Shown here one piece after another: positions 1 through 11,717 of a stretch of 64,000 nucleotides of DNA. The DNA is taken from positions 47,581,364 to 47,645,363 of the forward strand of contig NC_030382.2 of assembly GCF_001625215.2 (NCBI RefSeq), given 5' to 3'. The position numbers and the translations under genes were made by a program. Every line of letters starts with the position of its first letter. Position 1 is the stretch's first letter. This DNA comes from Daucus carota subsp. sativus (Eukaryota > Streptophyta > Magnoliopsida > Apiales > Apiaceae). The notes below the pieces were generated by a model. That model saw only the letters and a program-made list of their open reading frames with translations, searched no databases and was not told the origin of the DNA.

Positions 1-441
1 CCATAAACTATAGGATTCAGTTTAAACTAAGTGCTAACTGCTAATATCTACTGTTGTTCTAGAATTTAGGTGTCAAAAAGACTTGATCTTTGGATCTTGT
101 TATCTGTTTGTCTGTATGTGTATGTGTGTAAAGGCTGAAACTCAGAGTGCATTGATGAGTATAATGTTTTTGAGCATTTTTTAAATCCATGAGGTTTAGA
201 ATATAAGTTGGGACTGAACTTAATATAAGCATCTATACATTTTCTTAGGTACTTAAGTATGATTTTAGATCTTGTTTCGTACATGATATATTCGATCCAA
301 GTGCTAATTGTGTTGCAGTCTCTTGAACCGGTTTATATGTAAGATATTGGATGAAGTCATGTCAATAAAATTTCTTATTTGAGCTTCATAATAGTAGCAG
401 GCACTGTTTACCTAATCGATCAAGATTGCCTCTTTGCTGCA
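1..441. other. 5' flank of the RING gene
   Basis: No gene is supported here. An AG acceptor-like site near 319 (ttgcag) may end a 5' UTR intron of the RING gene that starts at 442. Open frames on the minus strand (66-284) look random and AT-rich. Confidence 0.4.
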
Positions 442-1236
442 ATGTGGGGCTTTATCTCAAAGGCCATTGGAAGCGCAGGATTCAAGAAGAGCTCTACAGA
501 ACAAGGTCGAGCTAGTTTAGAATCTTCAGATGATGAGACCTGCTCAAATGACAGTTCAGAAGAGGGCATGGAATGCCCAATATGCTGGGAATCGTTTAAT
601 ATTGTGGAGAATGTTCCATATGTCTTATGGTGTGGTCACACACTCTGCAAAAATTGCCTCCTAGGGCTTCAGTTGGCTTCGTTTGAAGTCGCCGATCAGA
701 AAGTCCGGATTCCGTTTTTTATTTCGTGCCCTTGGTGCCATCTGTTAACTTTGCGACTGCTTTACAAGGGGAACCTCAAGTTTCCTTCTAAGAATTACTT
801 TATCCTTTGGATGTTAGAGAACTTGAATAATGACAGGATGAAGTCCGCTTCCTTTGCTGCTGAGGATCATCAAGTGGGTTGCTCCTCAAGAAGCACAGCA
901 TCTACTGGAAGTCATTCTGCAAGTATTAATACCAGAAGACCTCTATGCTTGGGACAGTCTGGGTCAAACAATAATGGCCGTAATGGCATCGCTAGGTTTC
1001 TAGGTCTGGAGAGGCCTCGTAACTTTCCTAAACCCTTAGATTTCTTCATCCGCTTAATTTTAAAGATGTTCTTCATTATCCTGCTCCTCGCAATTGTTCT
1101 TTTTGCAATACCCTGCAGCTTTGTCATCCTGGCTGTGTATTTGCTAGTTACAGTTCTATTTGCAGTCCCATCTTTCCTGGTATTGTACTTCGCATATCCT
1201 GTCTTGGATTGGCTGACAAGAGAATTTGCCATGTGA
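442..1236 (+). CDS. RING-HC finger protein with C-terminal membrane segments, probable E3 ubiquitin ligase
   Basis: This is a 264-residue single-exon protein. The first ATG of the frame is at 442 and begins MWGFISKAIG. A C3HC4 RING lies at about residues 40-95: CPIC, then WCGHTLCKNC, then CPWC, with all eight zinc ligands visible. A serine-rich linker follows. The last 60 residues are strongly hydrophobic, with two probable membrane spans starting near FFIRLILKMFF. RING-HC proteins of this form bind an E2 and pass ubiquitin to a substrate. The tail suggests an endomembrane location. No partner or substrate can be read from the sequence. The gene converges on the remorin gene, with about 410 bases between the stop codons. 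The family call is firm; ligase activity is inferred from the family. Confidence 0.85.
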   Translation: MWGFISKAIGSAGFKKSSTEQGRASLESSDDETCSNDSSEEGMECPICWESFNIVENVPYVLWCGHTLCKNCLLGLQLASFEVADQKVRIPFFISCPWCHLLTLRLLYKGNLKFPSKNYFILWMLENLNNDRMKSASFAAEDHQVGCSSRSTASTGSHSASINTRRPLCLGQSGSNNNGRNGIARFLGLERPRNFPKPLDFFIRLILKMFFIILLLAIVLFAIPCSFVILAVYLLVTVLFAVPSFLVLYFAYPVLDWLTREFAM

Positions 1237-1649
1237 AATGTTCCTTTGTATAGTTATAGATATGTATCCTAGACTCTGAGACTTCTGTGATGTTATACTT
1301 GAATAAACTTTGCTTCTACAAAGTATATATTTAAAATGGTGGCTTCCTTTTTTAGTTAGCTTCGATGTTGTTATATGTGTGTATCTTCATCGTTGTTTCC
1401 AAATTAATGTGTGGATAAAGTTTTAGGCCTATGCTTGATTATATGAATGGTGTTACCTAGTATCAGTGGTGTTATATCGGAAAAAGTAACTCATGGCAAG
1501 AAGTTGTTTTCCCGTTATTCTTGTCACATAAAGCACAAAATACATACAAGAATATAAAATACTGTAACTGACAACATAATTTTCAAACTATTAGAAATTT
1601 GTAATATGAACAAGTTCAGCCTTGTTAGACATTCTTGCACTTATTTCAG

Positions 1650-3251
1650 TCAGAAGCAGAAACATGAAGCTGGATATTTCCCTGTTGTTCGAATTTTGTT
1701 TGCTTTCTCTTTCACTTGAACCTCTTCATGTCTTCGATTTTCATCTGCCTTGGCTCTTGCTCCACCTGCGATCTGATTTATCATGGCCATTTTGCTTCGG
1801 TACTTCTGCATTGCTTTTGCTCGTTTCTTCTCCAGATCACTCTGCAATTTAAGTAGGTTGTCAGTTTATAAAATCATATCCTTACATTTTAATTTCAGAA
1901 TAGTATATGATATAAAGGCGGAACCTCTATCTTATCCATCTTGCGCTTGGCTGCTGTTTTCTTCTTAGATTCCCACTCAAAAATCTTTGCATTCAACTTT
2001 TCATACCTGAAAAATATTTTTGTTAATAAGATTATGATAGACGTATCAACTAAAAGGTAAAAAGTAGCTGAATAAATGGATTTTAATCGAAGTTGCATAC
2101 CGTTCAGTAATTTTAGCCATCTCAGCTTTTTCCCAGGCATCTGCCTTGGTGTTTTCCATGCCAGGTTTAGCTGAACTTTGTCCTTTGGTATCAGTTGGCG
2201 GGAATGTGGCTGGTTTGGTATTTTGATGATCAGACTTCGGAAAAGTAGATTCAGGTTTTCCAATCCCAGTGCTGTTCAAGTTCTTCTCAGGAAAAGTTGG
2301 AGTCTTTTTTATCCTTGGAGCAGAAACATCTGTCCTTTTGGGTTCTGTAGTTTTGAATTCAACAGCATCAATGCTGTTAAATTGCTCATCTGCACTAGTA
2401 GGAATTCTTTTGAAAGATGGTACTGGAGCTGTGACTTCTTTTGGTATATTTATATCTGTAGATGTGGTGATGGGAACCCTTTTTTCTTGAACTTCATCTG
2501 ATATTCAACAATTTGTCATAAATTAGGAGTATCACTTGAGTTTGCATGTTTGTTAAATTACTTGACCTCTTAATTTCAATGTTTTACCTGAGACTTTTCT
2601 CGGGTCAGCACGAGGTTCTGTGACATTAGGGAATTTATCTTCTGATTTGCTCCTGATCTTTTTCAAGGTTTTAGACGCAGCATTTTCCCTTTTTTGAGCT
2701 TCAATGCCCAAGTCTTCAATGGTTTTAATGGCATACGCAGCTGCAGCAACAGCAGCTGGGTACTCGGCACTATCTGAGAAATTGTATTCCTGATTCATTT
2801 GTCCAGAAAACTGTCTATTGAGCCAGCTTTTCTTTTTGTCTGAAAATCCAAATATTATGTTGTCATGTTCTAAATTACGTAACAGTTAAAGCCAGCATGG
2901 ATATGATCCAATTCTAAACCGTGCATCACATGCCATTAGTATACGAGAACAGAACTTAATAGAAAGTGATAGCTTTACATACCTCCTTTGAAGGACTGAG
3001 TTTTCTGGGGTGGGATTCTTCGGTCTCTGGTACTTTCAGCATCTCCTTTCTCCAATTCCACATCAGAAAATCTCACCCTGCCAGGATTGTCCCTATTGCG
3101 CTGCTGTACACCAGAATATTTCGCCCTAACAATATTCATCATTGTATACTATTGATCTTAGTATAGTGAGCACTAAAAAATGTAAACATGCATGTAATAT
3201 GTGAAATAGTGGACGGATTATGTACCTCATTTGCTTAATTAAGGTCTCCAT
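1650..3251 (-). CDS. Remorin family protein, 363 aa, 6 exons
   Basis: Exons on the minus strand are 3251-3226, 3125-2983, 2839-2588, 2497-2101, 2006-1925 and 1841-1650. All introns are GT..AG and the phases close to 364 codons including the stop. The N-terminus begins METLIKQM. The first 255 residues are charged, Ser/Thr/Lys-rich and probably disordered. The Remorin_C region, from about residue 259 to the end, is a lysine/glutamate-rich coiled coil (SDLEKKRAKAMQKYRSK). It ends in KYPASCFCF, whose cysteines fit the palmitoylated remorin anchor. Remorins are plant-specific proteins of plasma-membrane nanodomains, involved in plasmodesmata, immunity and symbiosis signalling. The long multi-exon N-terminus differs from the short group 1 remorins. 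I do not assign the subgroup. Confidence 0.93.
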
Positions 3252-3897
3252 TATTAGGGACTGTGTCGAATTTGTCTCTTCTTGATAGTTTGTTTAACAG
3301 TCTAAAGGTGTGTATATGAAGGAGAAGTGCAGGGGAATAAGTTATGCTTATGGGCTTGATGACATGCTATAAGTGGGGGTTGAGTAGAAGACAGGATCAA
3401 ATATGCTTAATCTGCATGGGAGGCTTCTTGACTGAATCATTAAAAATTGAAGTAAAATATTCTTTCTTTGGAATAATGCTTAACCTTTGTATTGTGATTG
3501 GCAGCTTTGTGGAGTGACCTTTCTGCAGTCCTTTTCTTCAGCTTTGGATATCTTCAAAGTGGGATAAAAGGTTGATGGATTTTCTTTGTCATATGGAGAT
3601 GCCACAATTCCATCTACCTAGTTAGCTTGGCAACTGTCCAACATTGTTATTAGAAATATGCATCAAGTTCTGTTCACTTTTGATACTAAAATAAATTCGA
3701 TAATAGTATTATATTCCTTTGTTTTGTTTTTTTATTGAAATAGAAAAAATCTTCTGATTTGAAAAGTTCATACAAAATTTGCCTCGCAAATCATTTGTTT
3801 GTTGTTTAAAATAGTGTATGATCTTGTTTTGGAACTGAGGTTAACTGTTCGAATTTTCTTCAAAATTTGAAAATTTGAGGAGACGGAATTATAGTTA
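3252..3897. other. Remorin upstream region
   Basis: This stretch holds no coding signal. It contains the promoter and 5' leader of the remorin gene, which is read leftward from 3251. No core promoter element could be chosen with confidence. Confidence 0.4.
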
Positions 3898-4943
3898 GGA
3901 GCACGTCCAAGAAATTAACTATATGATTTTCCAAGTTGCAAATTTTAGGTTTATGATATAGAATATCATTGCTAAGAGAGTCCTAACCATTTCACCCAAA
4001 AATTAGGTTCCATTTCATCCCTTTCATTTTTATCTGTAGATAATGGTTAGCAACATTTTCGACGCTGGTTAAAATTGATTGGTTAAATTGTAGTTGTATA
4101 AAATTTGTTGAATAGACATTGTATTCCGATGTTATTGACTATATTAGTTGGGTATATTTCAAAAATAATATTCTGTTAATATTTTTGAATTGTTATAAAT
4201 AGAATATATTACTTGAATAATGTGCCTTCTTTCTAGTTTAACAAATATAGCTCATAAACAAGAAAAATATACCACTGAAATTGAATTTTTTTTACATAAT
4301 CTCTACATTTTATATTTATAATATGCATTAATGATTTTTATCCAAAAATTCTACATGGTTGAAAATGTTAATATTCACTTTTTTCCAGTGTTACAGAAAT
4401 CGGGGATCGGACCTAATCGGTTGAGCTACCGATTCAGGGATTAATCAGAAATCGGGGATTAATCGGAAGGATTAATCGGAGTGAAAATCGGATTTATTTT
4501 AATATTAAAATATTATTTAATATTCAGTTATTATTATCTTAGCTATTTAGTAACTAATATATTCACTATATTCATAAACTCTATAATTATTCATATTTAA
4601 AGTAATATAGTATTTTAATTTTAATAATTTTTTATATATACTTCCATTAAGAAATATATATAAGGATTAATCGAATTTCAAAAATCGAATCGGTGGTCGA
4701 CCTTTCAGGGGATTAATCGGGGATTTATCGGTTAAATCAGGGATTTTTAGAACACTGCTTTTTTCACGTTATTTCCCACCTTTTTTATATAATTTCTTTA
4801 TTAATAAATTTTGAGTATTAAACTATTATACAACTACAAATAGAGATAATTGTTAAATTGTACTTTAATATAATATAAAAATAATAATTATTTATTATAT
4901 ATTTATCAATCTATTAAAATATTAAATACTCTTGGAGATGCTC
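3898..4943. mobile_element. Probable PIF/Harbinger-type MITE, interrupted by a hAT MITE
   Basis: The left end reads GGAGCACGTCCAAGA after TTA. The right end reads CTTGGAGATGCTC before TTG, an inverted repeat of the common Tourist-like GAGCATCTCCAA terminus. The interior is AT-rich and noncoding. The target duplication is imperfect (TTA against TTG), so the copy looks old. A separate hAT MITE sits inside it. Confidence 0.5.
4386..4757. mobile_element. hAT-type MITE with taatcgg internal repeats
   Basis: The ends are CAGTGTT and AACACTG. They are flanked by an exact 8-base duplication, CTTTTTTC, at 4378-4385 and 4758-4765. An 8-base target site is the hAT hallmark. Inside, degenerate repeats of ggattaatcgg occur near both ends, in the same sense on the left and on the right. 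No coding capacity is visible. It lies within the older MITE at 3898-4943. Confidence 0.75.
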
Positions 4944-5275
4944 TTGCAGGTCAAAAATGATTCCACGAGATCTTGCATGTAATATAAAACTATATCTACG
5001 AAAACAGACTCATTCACTGATGCCATTCTTTTTTTGTTGGGTATAATATGTTACTGTAACTGCATGAAAAGTTCAAAGATACACATGGAGCAGCTTAAAA
5101 AAATATTTGCAATTCTATAGAATTTCATACAATTACAACGTGACTCCAGTGGAATTTTAGCAACACCAAATATAACTTGAATTTGGGCTGCAGGAACTTA
5201 AAGAACAAAATTGATCTTTATATTGGCCTCATCGGTGCTTATACAGGAATTATATGCTGGGTTTTCATATGGTGA

Positions 5276-8200
5276 CTAAAACAAGAAATCTGAATCAGAC
5301 ACTTCAAGGACTTGATGAACACCTATTGGATTCACTCCAGGACGGAATGCATTTCCTTCAATGTACCTGTAATAGTAATCAGTTAGCACAAAGTGAGTTC
5401 CCTAGAAGCAAACAAAGGAAGAAACTTACAATTCTTTGAGGAATGGATGCTTATAAAAGGCATCAGGAAGTCTTCCACTGAACTGGTTGTGATCCAGGTA
5501 CCTAAAAATTTCAAAATATAAGGTTTAGAATATGTTGAAGCATAATATTTGTTATCCAGTCACAACTGAACACGAGTGGTGAATTCACCACTCCTTACCC
5601 ACGAGTCCATGACAAAGGTCAAGGAAATGATTTATATTATTTTTCCCTCCCTCCATACTCATAAAAAAAAACAAACAAACTTGTATTGAATAAAAAAACT
5701 GCAGCAATGCATGTTCAAGTTTAATTTCAACAAACGGAGCCGTCTTTTATAATCAAACTCTCTGATAGATACAGCAGGATGTCATAAACCTTGGGATTGA
5801 GGTTAAAAAGATCTACTGAAGTGCATGAAAATTTTGAATTTTTTTTCCCGGATGTTTGTTAATTAATATTCAACTGCATCAACTTAGGTAGCAGAAATAA
5901 GATACTCAGATATTTAGCAAAGAAGAAGGGGAAACTCAATAATAAAATATATGTACTTAAGAAATTATTTGAAACTGAAGATAAAATGCAATAACATAGG
6001 AAATATGTTCTCAACACAGTGAAAGAACATAATACACTGTTTAGCAAACAAGACAGATGCAATTTTATTAGCCATAGTTGTTTAATATGATCCAGATAAA
6101 TTTCGAAATCTAGAAGGTAACGTTTTCGACTGTGAACTCTTACTTCTCTAATTATTCACTACAATAATCAAAATTAGGCATTGAAATTATATGCCATCAT
6201 AAGTGCAAATGTCAACTTTAGTACTTAATTTCTTATGCCGTTTCCTAAGAAGTATCAAATCAGACATCATAATGAAAACCGAAGAAACACTTACAAGTAT
6301 GTCAATCTCGGAATATGAGCAAGTCCAGGTGGAATTACTCCAGACATTTTGTTAAAAGATAGATACCTGAAGCCACAATCCCCTTGTAATAATTAATTTG
6401 ACACAAAAATAATACGCTGCAGCAAACTCGTATAATATGTGTTTACTTACAAGATTTCCAAATTTGTCAAGTTCGCAATTTGTGCTGGAATTCCTCCAGT
6501 AAGATAATTGTTATTTAGATATCTGCACATTTGCGTCAAAGGAGACGCAAGATTTCCGATTAGTAAAAAAGAAAGTTATATTGGCAAAGTTAACGTAAGA
6601 ACATCGAAAGGCAGACTCACAGGTTTCGTAGGACTGGGAAGCATCCCTCAATACGTATGAGCTCCCTTATTGTGCCAACCAGATGGTTATTACCAACATC
6701 CCTAGCAAAACGAGAACCCAAATTAAGAACACTTTTACCTAATAATTTGGTATAGTTGATCAGGAGAGACAGATCATTACAAGTGTCGTAGTTTTTGTAA
6801 AGTGCCTAGTTCTGGTGGAATTCGCCCGATCAAACGATTTTCGTGTAAATGCAGGTACTGCAGATCAGGAAGATTCGCAAGCTCCCTAGGGATTTCCCCC
6901 TTGAAACTATTAAAACTCAGGTATCTGCAGGGGTTTAAAATGTTAGTATATACACAAGTTATGTAAAAACCTTTCCTGAACATAATAACCACAAAATGCT
7001 GAATTTACTTACAGATGCGTTAGACTCTTCAATTCACCAATTTCAGAAGGAATGACATCTTGAAGCTTATTCCATCTTAAATTACTGGGAAGTGAGAACG
7101 TATTAGTAATAAGTACAAACAACACTGTAATATGTGAATAAAATTGACAATTTAAAGCATTATTGCCTTTTTGTTAATCATCATCTAAAAAAATCAAAAA
7201 TGTGTCTACAGGTGTGTATATAATATGTATATCTGTTCCTATGTGTCTAGGATTATACAATCATATTCTACATATTGGATATTATAAGAACTAGTTGCAC
7301 GACTAATATAATCATATGAACATTATAAAAAGGCAATAGACAGATATCAATAGCTCTGAGTAAAAAATTTACAGTATCTTAAGGTGCCTCAACCGCCCAA
7401 TTTGAGGTGGAATTGGTCCTGTCAACTTGTTGTTATGCAGATCCCTGCAAGTTTCATAGAAGGAATTAAGAAAAGAGAGAGCTAACATTTTTGAATTATA
7501 TTTTTCTGGGAGCTACTCAAATTACTCTTAATTATCAAGCTTACAAGAGCTGAAGATAATAATCCTCCATTACACTATATATGAGTGTTGATTCTTTTTA
7601 TACTAGTGACAATACAAGTATCAATTGGCTTTTGCCGTGAGAGTTACTTTTTCCCATGTGTCAAAAAGAATATAGTAATATAGCAAAACCCTTTTCATAA
7701 ACAACAGAGAATATATGGAAAGAAAACAACAATACACCAAAGGAAAATGGGAAAAATGTGGGGAACTTACAGCCTTGTAAGATCCAACAAATTGGTGACC
7801 GCAGTAGGAAAAGGCCCGACAATAGAGACTGCATAAACTTCCCTAAAATTAAACAAACTCAACATCAAAAACCCTTCATGGCATAAAGAAACACATATCC
7901 ATGGGCTTCCATTCAGCATTAAAAGTAAAAAATGGCACTCACAATGCAGTAACTACTCTGTAATCACCCTGAGTAGTACAAGTGACACCGGACCAAGGAG
8001 GTAAACCCCCATCCCCACAAGGATCATCTCCGACCCAGGAATACACAACCCTCCACCCAAGAGATGCTTTAATTTCATTAAGAGCTTTCACTGCATTCAC
8101 AAAATGCACAAATTAAACAAAGTGCAAAAAATGCTAATAAAACCTTACTCACCTATTATGACACACACAGATGTATTAACTATCAAAAACGAATACCAAA

Positions 8201-8610
8201 TGATGCACAACTCCCAGTAGTGCTCAATTACACATAGATCAAGCGAGTTTCATAGCAAACATAAACTCGTATAACTACGAAAAAAGTCAAATAGCACTCA
8301 TTCTATAAAAGCTGCAAACACAGAATTCAACCTAGTATTAATAATTCAAAAAAAGAAAGCAAAACCTAATTTAAGCCTATAAATAAGAAACACGCGATTC
8401 GTATTACAAAGCAGCACAGATTACACAGCCGGGGACAAGTAATGATGATTATTTGAATATACGCAGGCAGTGTAAAGTAAAGAGAGCAAATGAGTAGCAG
8501 ATCGAATCGAGAGAATAGAGATTACCATCACGCTTGATCGTTTTGCAGAGAGCGACATTGAAAAGCAAAGCGAGCATAAGAATCAACTGAAATGCACATT
8601 TAACTCCCAT
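5276..8610 (-). CDS. Secreted leucine-rich-repeat protein, 326 aa, 11 exons
   Basis: Exons on the minus strand are 8610-8526, 8090-7943, 7842-7771, 7444-7373, 7084-7013, 6924-6781, 6701-6621, 6522-6451, 6366-6295, 5501-5430 and 5366-5276. Seven exons are exactly 72 bases, one is 144 and one is 81. Each unit is one 24-residue LRR (the 144 is two), all cut at the same phase. The protein begins MGVKCAFQLILMLALLF, a signal peptide. An LRRNT cap with WVGDDPCGDGGLPPWSGV follows, then about nine LxxLxLxxNxLxGxIP repeats, and it ends EVSDSDFLF. There is no transmembrane or kinase part, so it is an apoplastic LRR protein rather than a receptor kinase. It resembles the Arabidopsis LRR family protein I remember as At5g61240. 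Its ligand or partner is unknown. Confidence 0.93.
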
Positions 8611-9169
8611 GCTTGAAGCACAGATCACTCTCCCGTATTATTTGTGTGTAGAGAATATAATCGGCGTTAGGTTCATGCCAATTTGAAGGCTAAATTGTCA
8701 ACTATGGTGGTGCGGTAGTTTATAGATCTCCCGCGTCGGTGAATTTGTTACTCCACCACTTCGCTTTTGTTTATTGTATTCTATAGATCTATCCTCTTCC
8801 CCTCTATAGTGTATAGTAGTTTCTACTTTCGAACTTCAACTTACTCCCCAATCTGGGCTTTCTTCACGTTGGGCCTACCTCCCACAAAGGAAGTGAAATA
8901 GCATATTGATTAAAAAAAACGTATATATTAAAATTTATTTAAATGTATTTAAATTTATTTAAATTAATAAAATAAATTTAATCATTTTGGTCAATTATTG
9001 AATAATTAATTTTATTTTTTCATATTAAGATAATATATTGTCAAAAAAAATAAGACGAGATTATTTTTATATCTTTTTATTCGTTTGCTCTTAGGCAACA
9101 CTAGTTAAACAGGTTAATTGTTTATCGTAAATATTGTTAGCTTTTTGCATCTGTCTCAATTTTTAGATA
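8611..9169. other. Upstream region of the LRR gene
   Basis: This is promoter and leader sequence for the LRR gene, read leftward. It is followed by AT-rich spacer with no coding signal. I recognise no specific element. Confidence 0.4.
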
Positions 9170-9885
9170 CTAGCCTTTAACCCGTGCGAAGCACGGGCGG
9201 GTATATAGTTTGTAATTTATTATTTATAATTTAAATTTTAACAGCATTTTATTAGTATTTTAGAATTAACGGATTGAATTTTAATTTAATTATATTATTT
9301 AACTGACTATATTTTCACCCGATTACTTGAAAATGGACAAACCCTAATACAGACAAACACACACAGGATTTTAGTACATTTAATCCGAATTTAGTCACGT
9401 AAATTTAAAAATAAAAAAATCAGAAAATTCAAATCTTTTCCAAACATAGTCGATCGTATAATACCTTTGAAAGATTTAGTAAATGAATCGAATTTCAACA
9501 TAATTTTGTAATTTTGATTTTTTGACAACAATAACTTTTAAGATTAGAGTCGGAAAGTGTTATATAATGGTTCATGTTTATATTGAGATAGAACACGTTA
9601 AAGTTAAAAAGAGTTATATGAAAATTCTTGTTAAAAGAAGAATTTCAAACTTGTATATTTATAATTTTATTCATAACATCATTATAATTTTTTTTAATGA
9701 AATATTATATGATAATGGATTGTTATGAGTGTTTTTAGGATTTGAAACTATTTAACAATATAATACTAATAGACTTCATATTTGTAGACTTGTAGTACCA
9801 AAAGGAGAGTACCAAACCAAAAAATATAACTAAAACTTTGGACTACAAATTATACCCATGTTGGCTTATTATAGTATAGTATAGA
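9170..9885 (-). mobile_element. Non-autonomous Helitron, 716 bp
   Basis: Read on the minus strand, it starts TCTATACTATACTATAATAA. It ends with the perfect hairpin CCCGTGC-TTC-GCACGGG, then 7 bases and CTAG. The host bases are A before TC and T after CTAG, as expected for rolling-circle insertion between A and T. There is no target duplication and no helicase gene. Short open frames inside (such as 9522-9728) are chance frames. Confidence 0.85.
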
Positions 9886-10072
9886 TAAGTTTTGGGACAA
9901 AATGTAAAATTTGTTTTACTCTTGGCTTTGTCTTTATCTTATGAAACTCAATTCGAAGTTTTTTTTTAAATGGTTTTTGGTTGAATTTGAAATTTGTTTC
10001 AATAAAAAGATTTTAATTATTGAAGCAATAATCCACCTGATATCTTTTTCCCAGAAATATCCTCCTGATATA

Positions 10073-10328
10073 CTCCCTCCGTCTCATTTTAGTTGTCATA
10101 TTTGGGTTTGTGTCGGTTAAATTGACTAAAATTTGACTGGAATTTATTAATATTTTATCAATTGATAAAATAAAAAAAATATATCAACAAAACAATATTT
10201 AATCTAAGATGTAATTTTTAGTTTTTTAAAATAATGAATGAATGACTTATAATCTTTGTTCAAAACTTAGTCAATTTGACCAACAAAAATAAAAATAAAA
10301 ATATGATAACTAAAACAAGACGGAGGGG
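10073..10328. mobile_element. Stowaway-type MITE
   Basis: The ends are CTCCCTCCGTCTCATTTTAG and its near-perfect inverse, flanked by TA on both sides (10071-10072 and 10329-10330). The TA target and the CTCCCTCCGTC terminus place it with Stowaway (Tc1/mariner) MITEs. It is 256 bases, noncoding and AT-rich. Confidence 0.8.
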
Positions 10329-10528
10329 TATGAAGAGTAAGTGAATGACTATTCAAAGGTTACTGAAGAAGGCAACATCGAAAGCGTGGGAGGGAAATTA
10401 AATGAAGTGACGGAAATGGCTGAAGTGATGCAAGGGTCATGGGAGTCATGAGATTCTTGAGCCACAATTAATAACTTCACAACAAACACCATGTCATCCT
10501 TACAATAATAAAATCTCCCAAAATGATA

Positions 10529-10744
10529 CTACCTCCTCAAATTAGATGTTCCTGTTGATTTTGGGCACGTAGCTTTAGGTGTATTGATCGTCTACTTTCG
10601 AAATTTATTTTTTTATTTTTTCTTTTATAAATGAAAATTTTATATTTTAATTTTTATTTGCAAAAGTAAAATTTTAAAAATAGGTCACATATATATGCGG
10701 TCAATGAATTTTAAATTGTATGCCCAAAGTCAACGGGACGGGAG
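10529..10744. mobile_element. Stowaway-type MITE, diverged
   Basis: The left end is CTACCTCCTCAAATTAGATG and the right end is CAACGGGACGGGAG. TA lies on both sides. Internal sequence (ttgattttgggcacgta, and its inverse gcccaaagtcaac) matches the MITE at 59486-59723, so the two are members of one subfamily. Confidence 0.7.
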
Positions 10745-11243
10745 TAATAACATTCCCAAAAATGTAAATATTAATGCAATATCGCAACCTCAGTGCACTT
10801 ACGTGTCAACCTAGCTGCAAAATTCTTAGGACAAGGCAAACAAAAAATTATCGAAAAGAAAATAAGTGTATTAGGAGGACAAATTACATAAGTAAAAACC
10901 GTGTAAAGGTAAATAAATCAACCAGCGGCCTGTCCATGAACACGTATGCTCTATTCATCTTTTTCAAAACTGAAAATGTACACACATAAATAAATTCGCC
11001 AAATATACAAGAAATTAAAAACATATATATAGCTTATATGTTTAACCCTGGCTCCTAATTCTCTCGTAACAAATCCAAAATAGATGGATTATATATATAT
11101 TAGTGATGGCTTGTCACCAAATACCACAAACTAATACTCCACGCACTACAATTAAGCATGTTGACTATCGTCAACGTAATCTTGATTATGCGCATGCACG
11201 CCCTTGGCTTCTAGTTTTTGCACGCTGAGTGCGCCCATGTTGA

Positions 11244-11525
11244 TCAGTTGTGAAGTGGATTAGGGCCACTCGGGACTAATCTCTTTGCGACGCCGTATCT
11301 TGGATCAATCTCGTCGCCTTCGTCTCGCAGCGGTGGTGGAGGATAACGCGTTCTTTTCACGTGAAAGCGTGCCCAAGAAGCTGCTGGCCCCGGTGGAGTC
11401 CGGTGCCTTATAACTAGTAGTGCTGATGGTTGGGAGAATTGGGGATTTGAAGTGACAGAAGTGAGAAGGATTAATAGGAAGAGGAGTTGTAGGAGGTTGT
11501 TTGGGGAAGAGGAGAAGCTCTTCAT
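11244..11525 (-). CDS. CLE peptide precursor of the CLE9/10 type
   Basis: This is a 93-residue intronless precursor. Residues 1-26 form a signal peptide (LLQLLFLLILLTSVTS). A variable region follows, then residues 82-93, RLVPSGPNPLHN. That 12-residue motif is identical to the mature peptide I know for Arabidopsis CLE9 and CLE10. The preceding DEIDPRYGVAK is also typical of that pair. CLE9/10 act outside the cell through HSL1 with SERK co-receptors in the stomatal lineage and through BAM receptors in root xylem; those roles are known for Arabidopsis and inferred here. It ends exactly after the motif, with no C-terminal extension. Proline residues 4 and 7 of the motif are the usual hydroxylation sites. 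Confidence 0.93.
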   Translation of the reverse strand: MKSFSSSPNNLLQLLFLLILLTSVTSNPQFSQPSALLVIRHRTPPGPAASWARFHVKRTRYPPPPLRDEGDEIDPRYGVAKRLVPSGPNPLHN

Positions 11526-11710
11526 AGCTGAGGAGGTGTTTGATAATTTGTATGGATGGGAGAGAGAGAGAGAGAGGGAGGGAGAGAGGGATGGGAGAAG
11601 TGTCGAGATGAAAGCGAGAGGTGATGGTAGGAAAGCTATGAAAGGGTGGAGGTAGATGTAGTTGGTGGATGCTAGGAGATACTTTTTGTTTCGAGTTGTG
11701 GCGGTGAGGA

Positions 11711-11717
11711 ATTTATA
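11711..11717 (-). promoter_or_regulatory. Probable TATA box of the CLE gene
   Basis: On the minus strand this reads TATAAAT, about 190 bases before the CLE start codon. Between it and the ATG lies a pyrimidine-rich tract (the complement of the GA repeat at 11560-11590), a common feature of plant 5' leaders. The call rests on position and sequence only. Confidence 0.5.

Noticed and set aside
6777-6992. Separate small LRR gene
   Set aside because: It is one exon (two repeats) of the eleven-exon LRR gene read through its introns.
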